Assembly: GCF_009730915.1 (NCBI RefSeq)
Contig: NC_052484.1
Span: 3,066,054 to 3,130,053, forward strand
DNA: 64,000 nt
Direction of reading: 5' to 3'
Source of the DNA: Dioscorea cayenensis subsp. rotundata
Lineage: Eukaryota > Streptophyta > Magnoliopsida > Dioscoreales > Dioscoreaceae
Shown: positions 47,276 through 59,704 of the stretch, in pieces
How positions within the stretch are numbered: the first letter of the stretch is position 1
Layout of the letters: each line of letters begins with the position of its first letter
Notes under the pieces: generated by a model
Told to the model about the DNA's origin: nothing
What the model saw: only the letters and a program-made list of their open reading frames with translations
The model's database searches: none
Program-made: the position numbers and the translations under genes

Positions 47276-49740
47276 ATGCAGGCAGAGTTGGGGAGAAGGA
47301 GTGGAGGGATCCAGACCTCGGTTTCGGAGTCCAATGGCTTTGTTTCGATCTCTTTGCCATTGAATTCGGCTTCTTCTTTTGGGTACATTGAGCATAGGGT
47401 TTCCCGGATGGATACGCTTGCTGGTGTCGCGATTAAGTATGGCGTCGAGGTAATTTGATCTGAATTTGAACTTGTTTTGATTTGATTGTCTTGGATTTTG
47501 TTGAAAATTTGTTTTTCATTTGGGAATGATTTAGGTTTCGGATATTAAGAGGATGAATGGATTGGTGTCGGATCTCCAGATGTTTGCTCATAAATCGCTG
47601 CAGATTCCACTGCCGGGAAGGCATCCGCCATCGCCGGTCTTGGCTAATGGCTCGGCGAGCGATGGGTGCGTTTTTGATCTTTTTGTTTGCTTGTTGGTAG
47701 TTCAGGATTGAGCTGCTGAAAATTTCTTTTTTTTGGTGTTCATTCATGTTTTGATTTTGATTTTGATTTTGATTTTGTGTGTTGCTAGATTGGTCTGGAT
47801 AATGAATGAATTGATGAGTTAGTAGTCATGTGAAATGGATTATTTTAATGAAAGATGAGTGTTCTGGAAGGTAGGTCAAGGAATAATTTTTCCTGGATTT
47901 TTTAGTCAAAAAGGCTGACCTGAATACCTAATTCTCCAAGTTGGACATTCTTTGATTAATCATTTTTAGTTTGAGAAAAGGTTTGGTGCTGTTTTTCATG
48001 GAAGGAAAGAAGTAATACAAAGTTTTTTTTTATAATAGCTCAGAATAAAGACAAAATAGATAGGTGTGCTGTTTGTGAGGAGTAGATACAGAATTGCCAA
48101 ATATGTTGGTGTTTTTTTAATTCAATTTACTATTTATGTGTGTGATGATGAAGTTTCTTGTTGATCAGCATTATTATGTTTCTATTATGTTTATTGCATT
48201 TTTGAGTCTAGCATTACATGACATGTTCTGGGAAAAGTCTTGTTGTTACCACAAGTGTACTATTTATGGGGAAAAGAATAATTCTAAGAGCAGGTCCTAT
48301 TGCAAAATATTATTAGGGAGGGCCATCAGACCACATGTGTGTTGCTTGGGATTAATGAATTATGGAGAAGATTCAAGTTATTAATTTTGATTTAAATTGC
48401 ATGCTAGTGGGAAAATAATCTTGACATTTTCTTCTATGAACTTTCTTTAGTGGAGAAAAATAAAACTTTGGTTCCTCTTTCTATCGTTTGATTTTTTTTT
48501 TTTTTTTTATTAAAATTGCATGCAGACGAATTTATCTCCATAGTCCAAAAAATGATGATGCTTGATTTAGTAGAAGTCTTACATGTGTGACTAGCTTGTG
48601 AAAATAGAATTGTAAAAGAGACCAAATCAACTATCCAATTAAATTTCTAAGGTGGAACGAATACAATAAGTCAATCCAGATCTGTAGGCAGATCTATACC
48701 GTGGAGAAGTCCAATTGGTTGAATGCACTTGCCAGGACTCTCAGGGCTATTTCAGTCAAAGCTTTCCTGTTGTACTTATCTTCAAACTACTATCTTATAG
48801 GATTTTTAAATGTTGTTTGACCTAACTGTTTGCACGGTATAATAAAAATCATTTTTGTGTCTAACCTTTTGGCAATTTGCTAGCTTCTGTCAATTGTTAT
48901 TATATTCTTAAATTGTGTAATTATGGACTTATTTACTGATTATTGCACTTGCCAATTGCGAACCACATTGAATATTGAGTTTGAGTTTATCTTACCGCAT
49001 TGTGTTGTTGCAGGGAACAAACTCCTCATCAACATCCTAAGGATGGCCTTGATTCTTTTCAATCAATCAAATTGAAGCCACCTCCCAAGCGAAAAGTCAC
49101 AGCCGCTATGACCAATCTGCAGGGATACTATAACCTTACACCATCAAGGAAAGAGCCTCTGGCAGAAGGCACAGAAATGGCTGTCTATAAAACAAACAGG
49201 ACTCTATTCTTGGACGATGAGTCCTTAACTAAACATTCACCTGCTTCTGATCCACTTCTGAACCATCATCGCAGGACTCAAAGTTTTGCTAATGGTTTCT
49301 CACCTGATAATGGCAATGCGGTTATTATTGACTTAGGAGAAAACAATGAGTCTGAAAGGGCAAACGGTGATAAATTTGTCAGGAGACGTCAAAAATCCGA
49401 TGCCGATCCATTTTCCCGAGTTCCAGAATCACTACTGGAAGATTCAGGTGGTGGGTTCTCTGGAAGAACAGGGAAAGGACTGGCTTTGAGACCAAAGGCT
49501 GGAAGCCGAACTGACAATGATGTCAACCGTGTAACTTCTAATCCTTCCGGAGATTCTTCCATGGCTAATGGTTTTTTATTTGTCCGAAAATCATCTAGCA
49601 CCTCAAATTTACAAGAATCTGAGAATGGCTCCTCCGTTTGGCCTCCCTGGAACTTGAAGCCGGAAATGATTTCTAGGCCAATTTTTGATGGATTGCCGAA
49701 ACCAGTGAATGTCCGCAGAAATAAGGCTGCTGTAGATTAG
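47276..49740 (+). CDS. LysM domain-containing protein, 3 exons
   Basis: Exons 47276-47449, 47535-47665 and 49014-49740 join with GT-AG sites and matching phases to give 343 aa. The start at 47276 (MQAELGRRSGG) is the first ATG in frame. One LysM motif lies at about residues 37-87: YIEHRVSRMDTLAGVAIKYG, then VSDIKRMNGL and SLQIPLPG. The remaining three quarters is Ser/Asn-rich and low-complexity, with basic patches (KPPPKRK, FVRRRQKSDADPF), and ends in NVRRNKAAVD. There is no signal peptide or membrane segment, so it is not a LysM receptor kinase or secreted LysM protein. It fits the plant family of single-LysM intracellular proteins of unknown role, where LysM may bind a glycan or simply be a structural fold. 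A polyadenylation-like AATAAA lies near 49855. Confidence 0.9.
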
Positions 49741-51078
49741 TTGCACCATTTCAGCGTCTTCGATCCATTGATCTTCTTTTACAATATCTGATTCATGAGA
49801 TTGTATCAGCCAATATATCTCATTGGCGTGTTCGATTGGGAAATTGAATAGAAAAATAAATTGATTGAAGCATCAGAAAGGCTGTCCACCTATTACAGTG
49901 GAAGGTAAGCTACTGAGTGACTCCAAGACTTATCAGCAACCCTTAAATCAAATTTTACATGGGTTTTATAGCTTTGCATATTTTTTAAGTTGTTCCATTG
50001 TAAAGACAGAAAAATGCACTGCTACCTGTAGAAGCAAAAGAAGTTGTGTTTTTGTATGACCGAATATGAATGACCTTGCATTTGTGTTACAGATTTTGTA
50101 TTTGAGATCATAAAGAGTAAAATTGTGTTGATGATGATAGGTTTTCAGTGTTGATTCATTGTTGTTATTGCTGAACATTTTGAAATTTATCTCAGGATGA
50201 ATATTGAGTATTGAGTGTGTTGCTTTTGTGTGTACATATATATATTTGATAAATACAATAAACGCTATCAGGGGCATGCACACAGGCTGAGAATTGAACG
50301 TGTATCTCCAACCGAGAACAGATGAACTCGGACTTTTCGCGCGTCCCACACCAATGCTTTTTGAGCTTTTCTGCTTTGTACATACTTTCTTGCATGTTGT
50401 TGAGTGCTTATAATTCTTGTTTTAGAGTTAATTTTAATTGTCTTAATTTGGGGAATTTTTTTTGTGTTTCAAAACAAGCTTTTATTTAGTTCAAGCAAGG
50501 ATTATTAAGGTGGTATTTCGGCAAATGTCCATATTTTATTAAAAGTAATTAATTAAAAGTTATGAAGTTTTAATTCTAAAAGTTTTTGGAGTGGTATTAT
50601 GTAAAAAACTCCAAAAGAAAAATAAAACTCCATAAGTATACAAAAACTGTTTATCCATATACAATTTATAGATTATGTATATATGTATATATATATTTAT
50701 TTTGTTTAATTGACCCGAATTTTTTTTTTTTTGCTTATTTTGAACTACTTAAAAAATATAAACTTTTATTTATAAAGGCATTTTATTGGGCTCATAATCT
50801 AAATAAAAATCTAAATAAAATCCAGGTACTAATTGTGAACTTCGTTGGAATAATTACAAAGAGTAGGGACATATATGCAAAAAGGTCCCATTCCCATTTC
50901 CCTCCCATCTCCAGCCCTAAAACAGCACTGACGCCGCCGGGAGAAAGAGCAGCCGAGAGCCGCCGCGTTCTCTCTTTCTCAGGTGGGTTTTCGATTTCTA
51001 GGGCTTTCTTTAGTTTCGATTTTCGAGCATTTCATGATCCATCGTTGTAATTGATCACAGACTTGACTGGAGTAAACC
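49741..51078. other. Intergenic region between LysM and L19 genes
   Basis: It holds the 3' flank of the LysM gene and, from about 50880, the promoter and leader of the L19 gene. A leader intron of 78 bp is possible at 50983-51060, between CTCAG/GTGGGT and TGATCACAG. Other open frames here have no recognisable product. Confidence 0.45.
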
Positions 51079-53355
51079 ATGCAATCGATTTGGCGGAGTT
51101 TGTGTGGAAGTGGATTTCACTTTTCCAAATCCTTGATTTGTGCGGGAGGGCAACCTGTGAACCATCTTCAACAAACTTCGGGCCATTTGAATCGGGTTTT
51201 GGTATAATTTCCTTCGAATTTTTTGCTTCTCTGGGTTCACTTATTGATTAAAGTTGGAATTTTTATTCAACAAACCCTTTTTTTGTTAGTGTTTGTGTCA
51301 TTGTTTTTGTTTTTATGTTGATATATAGTTCTGACTGTAATTTTCAATTCATGTATATTACTTTCATTGAGAAAAGTTGGGATTTTTATTTATTACATTG
51401 ATCTTTGGTTTTTGTTTAGTAAATTTGTCTATGAATGCAAGTTGAGTTATTTGCGTGCTTATTTTAGGGAAATGAACCGATTTTCTCTGGATACAAGACA
51501 TTATCTAGTAATGGGATATATCAATCTGTGAATTCTGGAGCTAATTTTCTCATTAGGAGCATGACTACATCGGTTAATCCTGAAATTTCTGATGGGCAAG
51601 ATAGTTCTGGGGCGTCCCCCGAAGTTATTCATCCTCCGCGTATTAAATTTAAAAGACTAGACAAAACGGCAAGGCATATAATGAATGTATGTTTTCCGAA
51701 CTTTTGCATATAAGCCTCATGAACATTAGTTTCCGAATTCAACATTTCTGTGTTTGTTTCTGAGATTTGTAGATTTTGGACAAAGAAGCAGTTGAGAAAG
51801 TTCGATCGGAGAGAGAGATACCAGCCATTGAACCTGGCTATATTGTCCAGCTTAAAGTGGTATGGTTGAAATAACCGGGTGGATTTTTCTTTTGGCTTTC
51901 TTTTCTGATTGATTTGTAAAACAGGAAGTGCCTGAGAACAAGCGTCGTGTTTCAGTATTGAAAGGCATTGTTATAGCAACACGAAATGCCGGTCTACATT
52001 CCACATTCAGGTTACGAAGGCTTGTAGCTGGTGTTGGAGTAGAATCTGTTTTCCCCTTGTGAGTTGTACATGCCTTCTTGCCTTTTTTTATGCCTGCTTC
52101 AATTCATACAATTTATGATCTTTAATAGGTTTCTTTTGTTGTCTTAATTCTGTTATTAGTGTTGATTATCTTCTGCAAAGAGAGTTTTATATGATTGGTT
52201 TTTTTTTCCTGTTATTCTGATTGAGATTTATATTTTAAGAACACAAAAAGTTTCTTTAATACACTAAACATGCCTCCGATTTACCTGCTTCTGACACCTT
52301 GAATTGTGTTCTTTAACTTAGAGAAAGTGTTTTGATATTTGAATAACATTAATTTAGGAGTTCCCAAATGTATTGAGAAATTAAAAAGTTTTCAGTTCAC
52401 CTTTCTTTTATATTCCTTAAAATGAAAAATACATTTGAATTGCATGCTTTCTTAATGCTTAGATTTTGCTTTGTCCTTCAGATAAATTATCATATTCATT
52501 GGTTATTATTTATAGTTTTTAGGGTTATTTCTATATGAATCACACATGAACGAAAATTTCAGAATAACATGGATGTGCTATTTATGTATTTCCCCCTTTT
52601 GCATTTTTTTTTCTTCTGCTCATTAGTATAAGATATACAAATGTTTTTATTTTGTATCATAAGTGCTATTATTTGAAAGCCTCTAAGGTATGATCCTCAG
52701 TGTTCAATTAATATCTTTTCACTTTGCCTTATACCATCTTCTTTACAATTCAAGCATGATTGAGCGTAAAATGCATCGGGTTCTACATTTTTTGATTGAG
52801 AGAAATCTACATCTGAAGATGGAGATGTGAAATTATGCTAGAGATGCATTAATTGGATATGACGAATATAAATAAAGGAAAAATATATCATATACAACGA
52901 GGGAAAAGTTTGTGTAGTTGCCAATATTGTTTGTAGTCCATCTAGTGAATTTTGTTCTTTTGTGTTCTACTGATCAGAGCGTCAGATATATATATTTGAG
53001 AACAAGGTAGGGTTAACTGCAAATGGCATCTTCTTATATGTCGAGCAGCCAACATTGCTCAAATATCGAACAATTATTTGCATATTTGATGAAGCTTTAA
53101 ATTTGTTTTCCCAGCATTTGCTTGAATGTCAACGACCGCATGATAAATTGAACTTTGAGAGATCACTTGTTTTTACACATTTCGAAAAGATCTTCCCTGT
53201 GCTGCTGTTTTTCCTTCTCATTTTGTATCGATTCTATGGGTTTTCTATGCAGATACTCTCCAAACATCAAGGAATTTAAGGTTTTGGAGAAAAAGAAAGT
53301 ACGAAGAGCGAAGCTTTACTACCTAAGGGACAGGATGAATGCCCTAAAGAAATGA
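51079..53355 (+). CDS. Organellar (probably mitochondrial) ribosomal protein bL19, 5 exons
   Basis: Exons 51079-51201, 51468-51686, 51773-51859, 51925-52058 and 53253-53355 join in phase with GT-AG sites to give 221 aa. bL19 is a large-subunit protein at the interface with the small subunit. The C-terminal 107 residues carry the family body: [56 protein letters not shown], and the hallmark [14 protein letters not shown] near the end. The N-terminal extension of about 110 residues starts [20 protein letters not shown], is Ser/Arg-rich and poor in acidic residues, and looks like a mitochondrial presequence. A plastid destination cannot be excluded. The start at 51079 is the only ATG in frame before this presequence. 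Intron 4 is 1.2 kb and non-coding. Confidence 0.92.
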
Positions 53356-54627
53356 TCGGCTTCTTTTTTCTTATGGTTAGAGCTCTCTTTTCTGCAACTG
53401 CTCTGATTCATACTCTCAACCCTAAACTCTTTTTGATGAAATCCAAATTTTCGTATCAATGTTAGGGTGGTTCTTTCTGCTGCATAGGCTGAAATTTTTT
53501 TTATGTATTTTAATTACTATGCTATCACAAATGTTTCCCTGTTTCTTTTTAATCCCTGTGCTAATATATATATATACAGTAATTCAACAAATCACAACCA
53601 TCCAATTTTATTTCTACTAGCATGTACAGGGAAAAAAAACCAACACACTGTTACCGATTGCGGACATCTGCATAATCTTTTTTTCTTATATTGCGGATAT
53701 TCTCATATAACGTTTTGGGGATATTCTTAAAAAAACACCATCTCAAGAAACACAACCTCAATATATTTATGTTAGTTTTGCTTGAGTCTTTAATTTGTTT
53801 TTTAGTTGTCACCCCTGCGAAATTAAAGAAATTGCTTTTCACGTCCTCATTTTTCAAAAATATCCTATATTCCTGGCATTCAATATTTATTTATTTTTGG
53901 GACTGGAGTTATTTTTGTATGTTTTAGGGTTAATGTTTTTGTTTTTGTTTTAACTTCTTTGTTTTAATGTAGCATCTGTTTTATTATGAAATTATTATGC
54001 ATTTCATATTTTTATAATTGGTTCTGTTTGTTTTTTAATAAAAATTTTAAAGATATTCTCATATTTTAATTATTTAGAAATAAATAAAAGATCATATGTA
54101 GGTCTCCAATAAAATTATAATTTATATATCCCTTTCCAAACTTTCTAGCTGGTTTTTGTGGAAAAACAAATTATGAAAAGGATGTTTTTGTCTTTTTATT
54201 TGGCTTTCAATAATTTTTAATGTAGTCACATTATTTGTTTGGGAGAGAAATGGATCAATGCTCTGTTTTCCTTTGTAATGATTAATGAGTTGTCCTTTTG
54301 CATTTGCTTTTGAACTGTTCAAGAGGTATTTTAGTAAATTTACCTGACAACAAATTTGTAAAAGAAAATGATAATTAAAAAATTGTGGCTTTGATCCTTC
54401 CATGACATCATGCATGACAAAACATTGCCCCCCATTCTTTTTTATTTTTGTTTATATATATATATTCTCTTTCTCACTTCATGAGACTAAGATTCTATAC
54501 ATTGTATCTATATCTTCACAAGATTTTTAACATAAGAAGATGTCAAAAATGTTCAAAAATAAAAAAAAATAAAAAATAAAAAAAATGATGGAAGCATAAC
54601 AGTAATTAAACTATATATATATATATA
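53356..54627. other. Intergenic region between convergent genes
   Basis: It holds the 3' flanks of the L19 gene (plus) and the membrane-protein gene (minus). No gene, repeat family or motif is recognised beyond short A/T runs and a small TA run at 54453-54466. Confidence 0.5.
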
Positions 54628-56478
54628 TTATGTTCCATGAAATTTCATTGACTTCCTATCTTGTCTGTCAAGCAAACCTTCCAATACAACCTTTTTCTTA
54701 TATTTCGACGAGTCAAAATCGATTCCTTCTCGCTTAATCTTCTCAACATCGACGTCATCCGATCGAAGTAGAGGAATTGAATAAAAACAAAAGCACAAAA
54801 AAGCAATAGCGATCGCTTTTCCTAAGAACACGATGAGAGTCAATGTTGAGATAGGGATAAAAAATCGAACGCTCTCAATGAGCCTCCCGTTTGGTTTGAT
54901 TTGAGTTTTTTTTTGTTTGTCAGAACAAGTGATATGAACCGGATCATGTTCCGGTGAATTAGGGCACTTGGTTGAGACTCGATCAGAAGGAGTCAATGTC
55001 GATGTTCCCAGGTCCATTTCCATATGAGTGTTTTGATTGGCCTTCTTCTTTGATTTAGTGCTGACATGGATTTTGTCTGATTTTGTTGATTTATTTAATT
55101 TATTTGATTTTTTTCTGTTCCTGTCACCCTTAATCTGCATAAGATACACATGAAACAATATCAGTGTGCATTTCAACAAGCAAAACAGACCAACATAGTG
55201 AGGGGGTATTCTCACCGGAATGGTGACAACACCCCAAATGGAAACTTCCATGCCGGCTAAGACAAACTCATTATTCCATTAAAATTTATTTTTAATATCA
55301 CGTGATTGAACAATTAACAATAATTTTTTCATTAAATACCAAGTAATAATATCAATTAATCGCTTTAATTTATATAATTAGTTAACCCGGTCAAAAAGGC
55401 TGCTAATATCCTTGTACTTCTAGAGGGTGGAATCGTGCGGACATGATTGATCTTTTGACTTTGAGATTCGTGCTACTAATCAAGACACGGTAACGTGCAT
55501 CTCGTGGCACCAATCGTAGTCGTGGTCCAACATGGACAAAACCCTCATTCCACGCGGAACGTGAGGAAAAAAAATATTACTATGGGTCCCACGTACTTCC
55601 ATGCACGTCACACATGCACATTCACAAACATCCACCATCCAAATTGCCTCGAGATCATAACTCTTTACACCTCTCTATATATATATCTCTAAAGAAATAA
55701 AGAAAAGTCTTAAAAAATGTTAGATTGTTTAATTAGATACAAGTTATAACTCTAAAAATGCACAAAAAATCTCATGCTAAATATAAGCAATGTTCTTAAA
55801 ATCGAACTTAAGAGTGCGATCGGTCTCACATTTGTGTTATTGTCTAGTCAGTCCACTCGGATGACTCATTCCAATTGGATTAGATGATTTTTTTTTTTTT
55901 TGAATGTGAAGTGTGTGAAAATGAAATAGAACCTAATAGAGGAAAAGAACTACTTAATAAAAAATATTATAGAAACCAATTTGTAATAAGCAAAATTCCA
56001 TTCGTGCCATATTCTACTAGGTTTTATAGTTTGCATAGCTTTAGTATGAACTGATTGATTTCTAATTAACAATTGACATAGAACCAAAGTGAATTATTGG
56101 CCGGTTCCTAATTTTTCCGGTCCAAAGCAGCCAGTCTAGTAGGGGTTTAATAACATTGAGTATAAGTGTTCACAAGCATACCTTCAAGAAGTTGGAGATG
56201 AAGTTGAACTTAAGGTTGGAAGATGGGAGAATGTTTATATTGTCTTTGATATCAAGATCTTGAGGTTGAGAAACAGGATCCAAGTCTTGTTTTTCAAGAA
56301 GAAGAACAGGAACTGTCTTCTTGCTCTTGCTAAACCTTGTGAAGAAGCTTGTCTTGTTGTATTCTTTTCGAGATATCGGTTTATCGGTGTCATAGGAGTC
56401 CGGTGAGAGTTCCGGAGAGATGGAGAAGCAAGAAGGTAGACATGAGAATTTTTTTGCATGTTTTCTCTTGGATGTCAT
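54628..56478 (-). CDS. Uncharacterised single-pass membrane protein, paralog A
   Basis: Exons 56478-56182 and 55134-54628 (GT-AG, phase 0) give 267 aa. The N-terminal half is basic and Ser-rich (MTSKRKHAKKFSCLPSCFSI, then a Lys-rich KKSNKLNKSTKSDK) with no signal peptide. One hydrophobic segment spans about 190-222 (FFIPISTLTLIVFLGKAIAI, then AFLCFCFYSIPLL). The short tail carries KYKKKVVLEGLLDRQDRK. The gene at 63318-62014 has the same exon structure, the same GKAxAIAxL...FY core and the same YKKxVxLEGLLxR tail, so the two are paralogs. The tail recalls plant proteins annotated At5g23160-like, a weak identification. The function is unknown. The two-Cys cluster near the start (CLPSC) could be lipidated. 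Confidence 0.8.
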
Positions 56479-57216
56479 GATAAGAATAAGAAGAAGATGA
56501 AGAAGAAGAAGATGGAAAGAAGGGTTTGTTGTTTTGGAAAGAGAAGCTTAAGGTTAAGGCTTGTTATATATGTACACACTAACTAACTACTTTGAGAAGG
56601 CCCTAATTGATATCATAATATTTGCTTAGAAGACTTTTGATTGATAATATATGTATATAATTAAAAGTAATATTTTAGAATATAAGTTTGTGTGTGTGGA
56701 GAAGTGTGGTTAGGTAGAATGCAAGAATTAGATTTAACTAGATTTGGATGTATTAGAAAAATAATTGTTTGATTATACTTTTCAGAAGTGTTTCTATAAA
56801 TTGTTTTATAGTGATTTTAATAAAAACTCTAAGTTTTACGTTTTTTTTAAAATTTTAAATATTTTTGGGTGTTTTCATATCCTTATTTTAAACATATATT
56901 TGTGTGTGTGTGTGTGTGTATATATTTGCTTGAGATCCACAACTAAACTTTGGTATTTTGTAATATATTTAATACTATAAATTGCACAAAATACTAGAAT
57001 TCCCTTTTGGGTGAAAACAAATTAGTACAAATAGTGCAATGTTAATGGTGATTTATAAGTTAATCAACTTCCTTGAAATATGGAAATGGAGTTCATAGGA
57101 TTCTTAATATATTGATTAATTTTATGAGTATTTTATTACCTTCAAATAAATAATGTATGTAAAATATATAATTAACTTGTTAATCTACAATTGTATCTTT
57201 CTTCTCTTGATATAAT
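56479..57216. other. Upstream flank of paralog A
   Basis: Purine-rich AAGAAGATGAAG sequence (56489-56520) just upstream of the start is likely 5' leader. A (TG)n stretch lies at 56900-56918. Nothing else is recognised. Confidence 0.45.
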
Positions 57217-57854
57217 AAGTGTTTTCAGACCCGGACCGGACCGGGTTGACCCAGACCCGGCCTTAAAACCGGTCCGGTTCAATATATAAAACCGGATTTT
57301 GATAAAACCGGGGTTGAACCGGCAACCCGGGCGATCGAACCGGTGACCCGGTGACCCGACCGGGTCATCAACGTGGGTTTGCATCATTTTTTTTTAATTT
57401 TTATTTTATTTTTATAATATATTAATGTTTGGGGGTTATAATGTAAAATTATAAAACTAAGGAAGGGCGAGACCAAGGGAATATTTTTATTTTAATTTTT
57501 TAATGAATTTTTTTAGTTGTGTATTTCTTTGTGAATATTTTTATGCTTCTCAATTAATTTTATATTAGTTTATTATTATGTTATTGGGTGTATTTTACAT
57601 TTTTAATGTGGTGTACTTCAATATTTATTTATATAAAATAGACACTTAAATTTTTAAAAATCATGTTTTTTATTATTTATTTATTTTTTATTCTTCAATA
57701 TTTAATTTTTTTAATTATATATAACTAAAAATTATATTATTTTTAATAAAAATTATTGACCCCGGTTCAACCCCGGTTCAACCCGGTTGAACCCCTCGAC
57801 CCCTGACCCCTACCCTTCTCCGGGTCAATGGCCGGTCCGGGTCTGAAAACCTTG
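57217..57854. mobile_element. hAT-like TIR element with GC-rich ends and 8-bp duplication
   Basis: The left end AAGTGTTTTCAGACCCGGAC and the right end, which reads CAAGGTTTTCAGACCCGGAC on the complement, are near-perfect inverted repeats. They are flanked by GATATAAT on both sides (57209-57216 and 57855-57862). The sub-terminal regions are packed with ACCCGG/CCGGTT units, while the core is AT-rich with no coding capacity. The 8-bp duplication suggests hAT-type transposition, although the end sequence differs from the TAGGG type at 30602. It is 638 bp long. Confidence 0.85.
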
Positions 57855-57862
57855 GATATAAT

Positions 57863-59654
57863 TTCCCAAAATGTGTATATTTATATAAAGGAATTAAGTG
57901 AAAATTTAATTGATTAAGTGCTAATAAGTTTTTATCACTCTTTCTCATGTTTTTAGAACAAATTCATAATAAAAAAAAGATTCAAAATATTTATTATGAA
58001 TTTTTTAGCTTCTAAAAAAACAAATACATGCCATAATAAGCTTTGATATATTAAAGCAAGGTTATTATGTAAATATCTTCGGTGGTTTTTATTATAAATG
58101 TAATAATACGAGTTTGATATATATTATAATATAACTATGAACGTGTTAACGTATTGTGAAATTTTATTTTATTCTATTACAATGATGCTTCGAATATGAT
58201 ATGTATATATATAATTAAGATCGAAAAAATATTTAGGCTTGTCTTTGAACATTTATGTCACATACAAATTAATATTTAGCTCCATGTATAACATGGGAGG
58301 TTCTTAACTCTTATTTATTATTAGTAAAAACTATAGGTTAGATAACAATGTTTTTTTGTACTCCATTTTTTAATAGGAGGAATGAATTAGTTAATTCAAG
58401 TGGCACAAAACTAAGTCAAGTTAAAATATACAACTATTAAGTTAGGACATTGACTTACACTATCACTTTACAATTATAAAAATTTTTTAAAAAAAATTGA
58501 ATTCAAATACCAATTCTTGCTTTCCAAGCAAATGCACACAAGGTTTACTTGATCCCATATTTGATAAAAAAAAAATTAAATACTAGTACGCTAACTTGAA
58601 GGATAAGTTCATAGTTTCATTTCTAGTTTATTACCAAGTTAGAAGTCTAATTTCCTACATGTGTTTTTTTGACTTTTCAATATATTTTGTGAGTATGACT
58701 TTCATATATTTACTAATAAGTCTATAAATTTTAAATTAAATAAAAATCAAAGGAAAATCAAAGGAAAATCCACTTGAGCCGATTTCCAAGTAAGTAATCA
58801 AACCCTCATATAAAACTTTTACGTCTCTATTTATTTTCATAATATATATATATACACACTTCTATATTCATATACTTAATATTAAATAAAAATGCCAGCA
58901 AACATTAAGGAACAAAAAAAAGACAGGCAAAGACTTTTGAGTAAATGCCAAAAAACTTCATATCAAAATCGATATCAATACAATTAGATTATTAGAGATT
59001 GATTTTTCGATCTATAGTTTACCCATAATTATTAAAAAAATATAAATATATATTGATGCAATTTAATTATGTGAATGGAATTTGCAAAGTCTTATGAGTA
59101 TTTGATTCTTGTTTTATTTATTTTCATGCAAACATTAATTAGTTTCATCTTTTGTGGACCATTGACTTCAAAAAGAATAAGAAAGCATGCAAGTGAGAAA
59201 CAAGAAATTTCATCCCAAAAAGTAGAATTCATTTATGATATCTTTTCTTACACTATTTATATAAGTGCAAGCAAAGCTTCTTGCTTTCATTATTTTTGGT
59301 ATTTACTTGGAGAATATGGTATCTCCTTTTTTTTCTCTTTTAATTGTTTATTGCCTTGTTTTTCCCTTTTTCTCATTCTTTTTCACTTCTTTTTTCTATC
59401 TATTAGATTCTAGCTTCTCCTGATAAAAAGGAAAGAAAATGATAGGATTTCTCATGCTTTTGTTATAACTGGCATCTATGACAGGCTATTAGGTCAATGT
59501 TAGAATGCAACCCTGATAATTGTGTCATATTGTATGGGTTGTGAGTTCTTTCAATCACATGGATAGTTCAATACACTCACCAACACTTTCTGTAGTAGTG
59601 TTGCTATCTTTTTGTAATTTCTCGTGTTTAATAAAATAGCTCCGTTTCGTTTTT

Positions 59655-59704
<50 letters not shown>

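Noticed and set aside
50586..51050. A 154-codon plus-strand frame upstream of the L19 gene
   Set aside because: It covers an AT-rich stretch and then the L19 leader. Its translation is low-complexity and the L19 exons explain the region better.
54628..55251. A longer single-exon reading starting at 55251 for the membrane protein
   Set aside because: The GT-AG intron (56181-55135) joins in phase to an upstream exon, and the second paralog has the same intron position, so the two-exon model is preferred.
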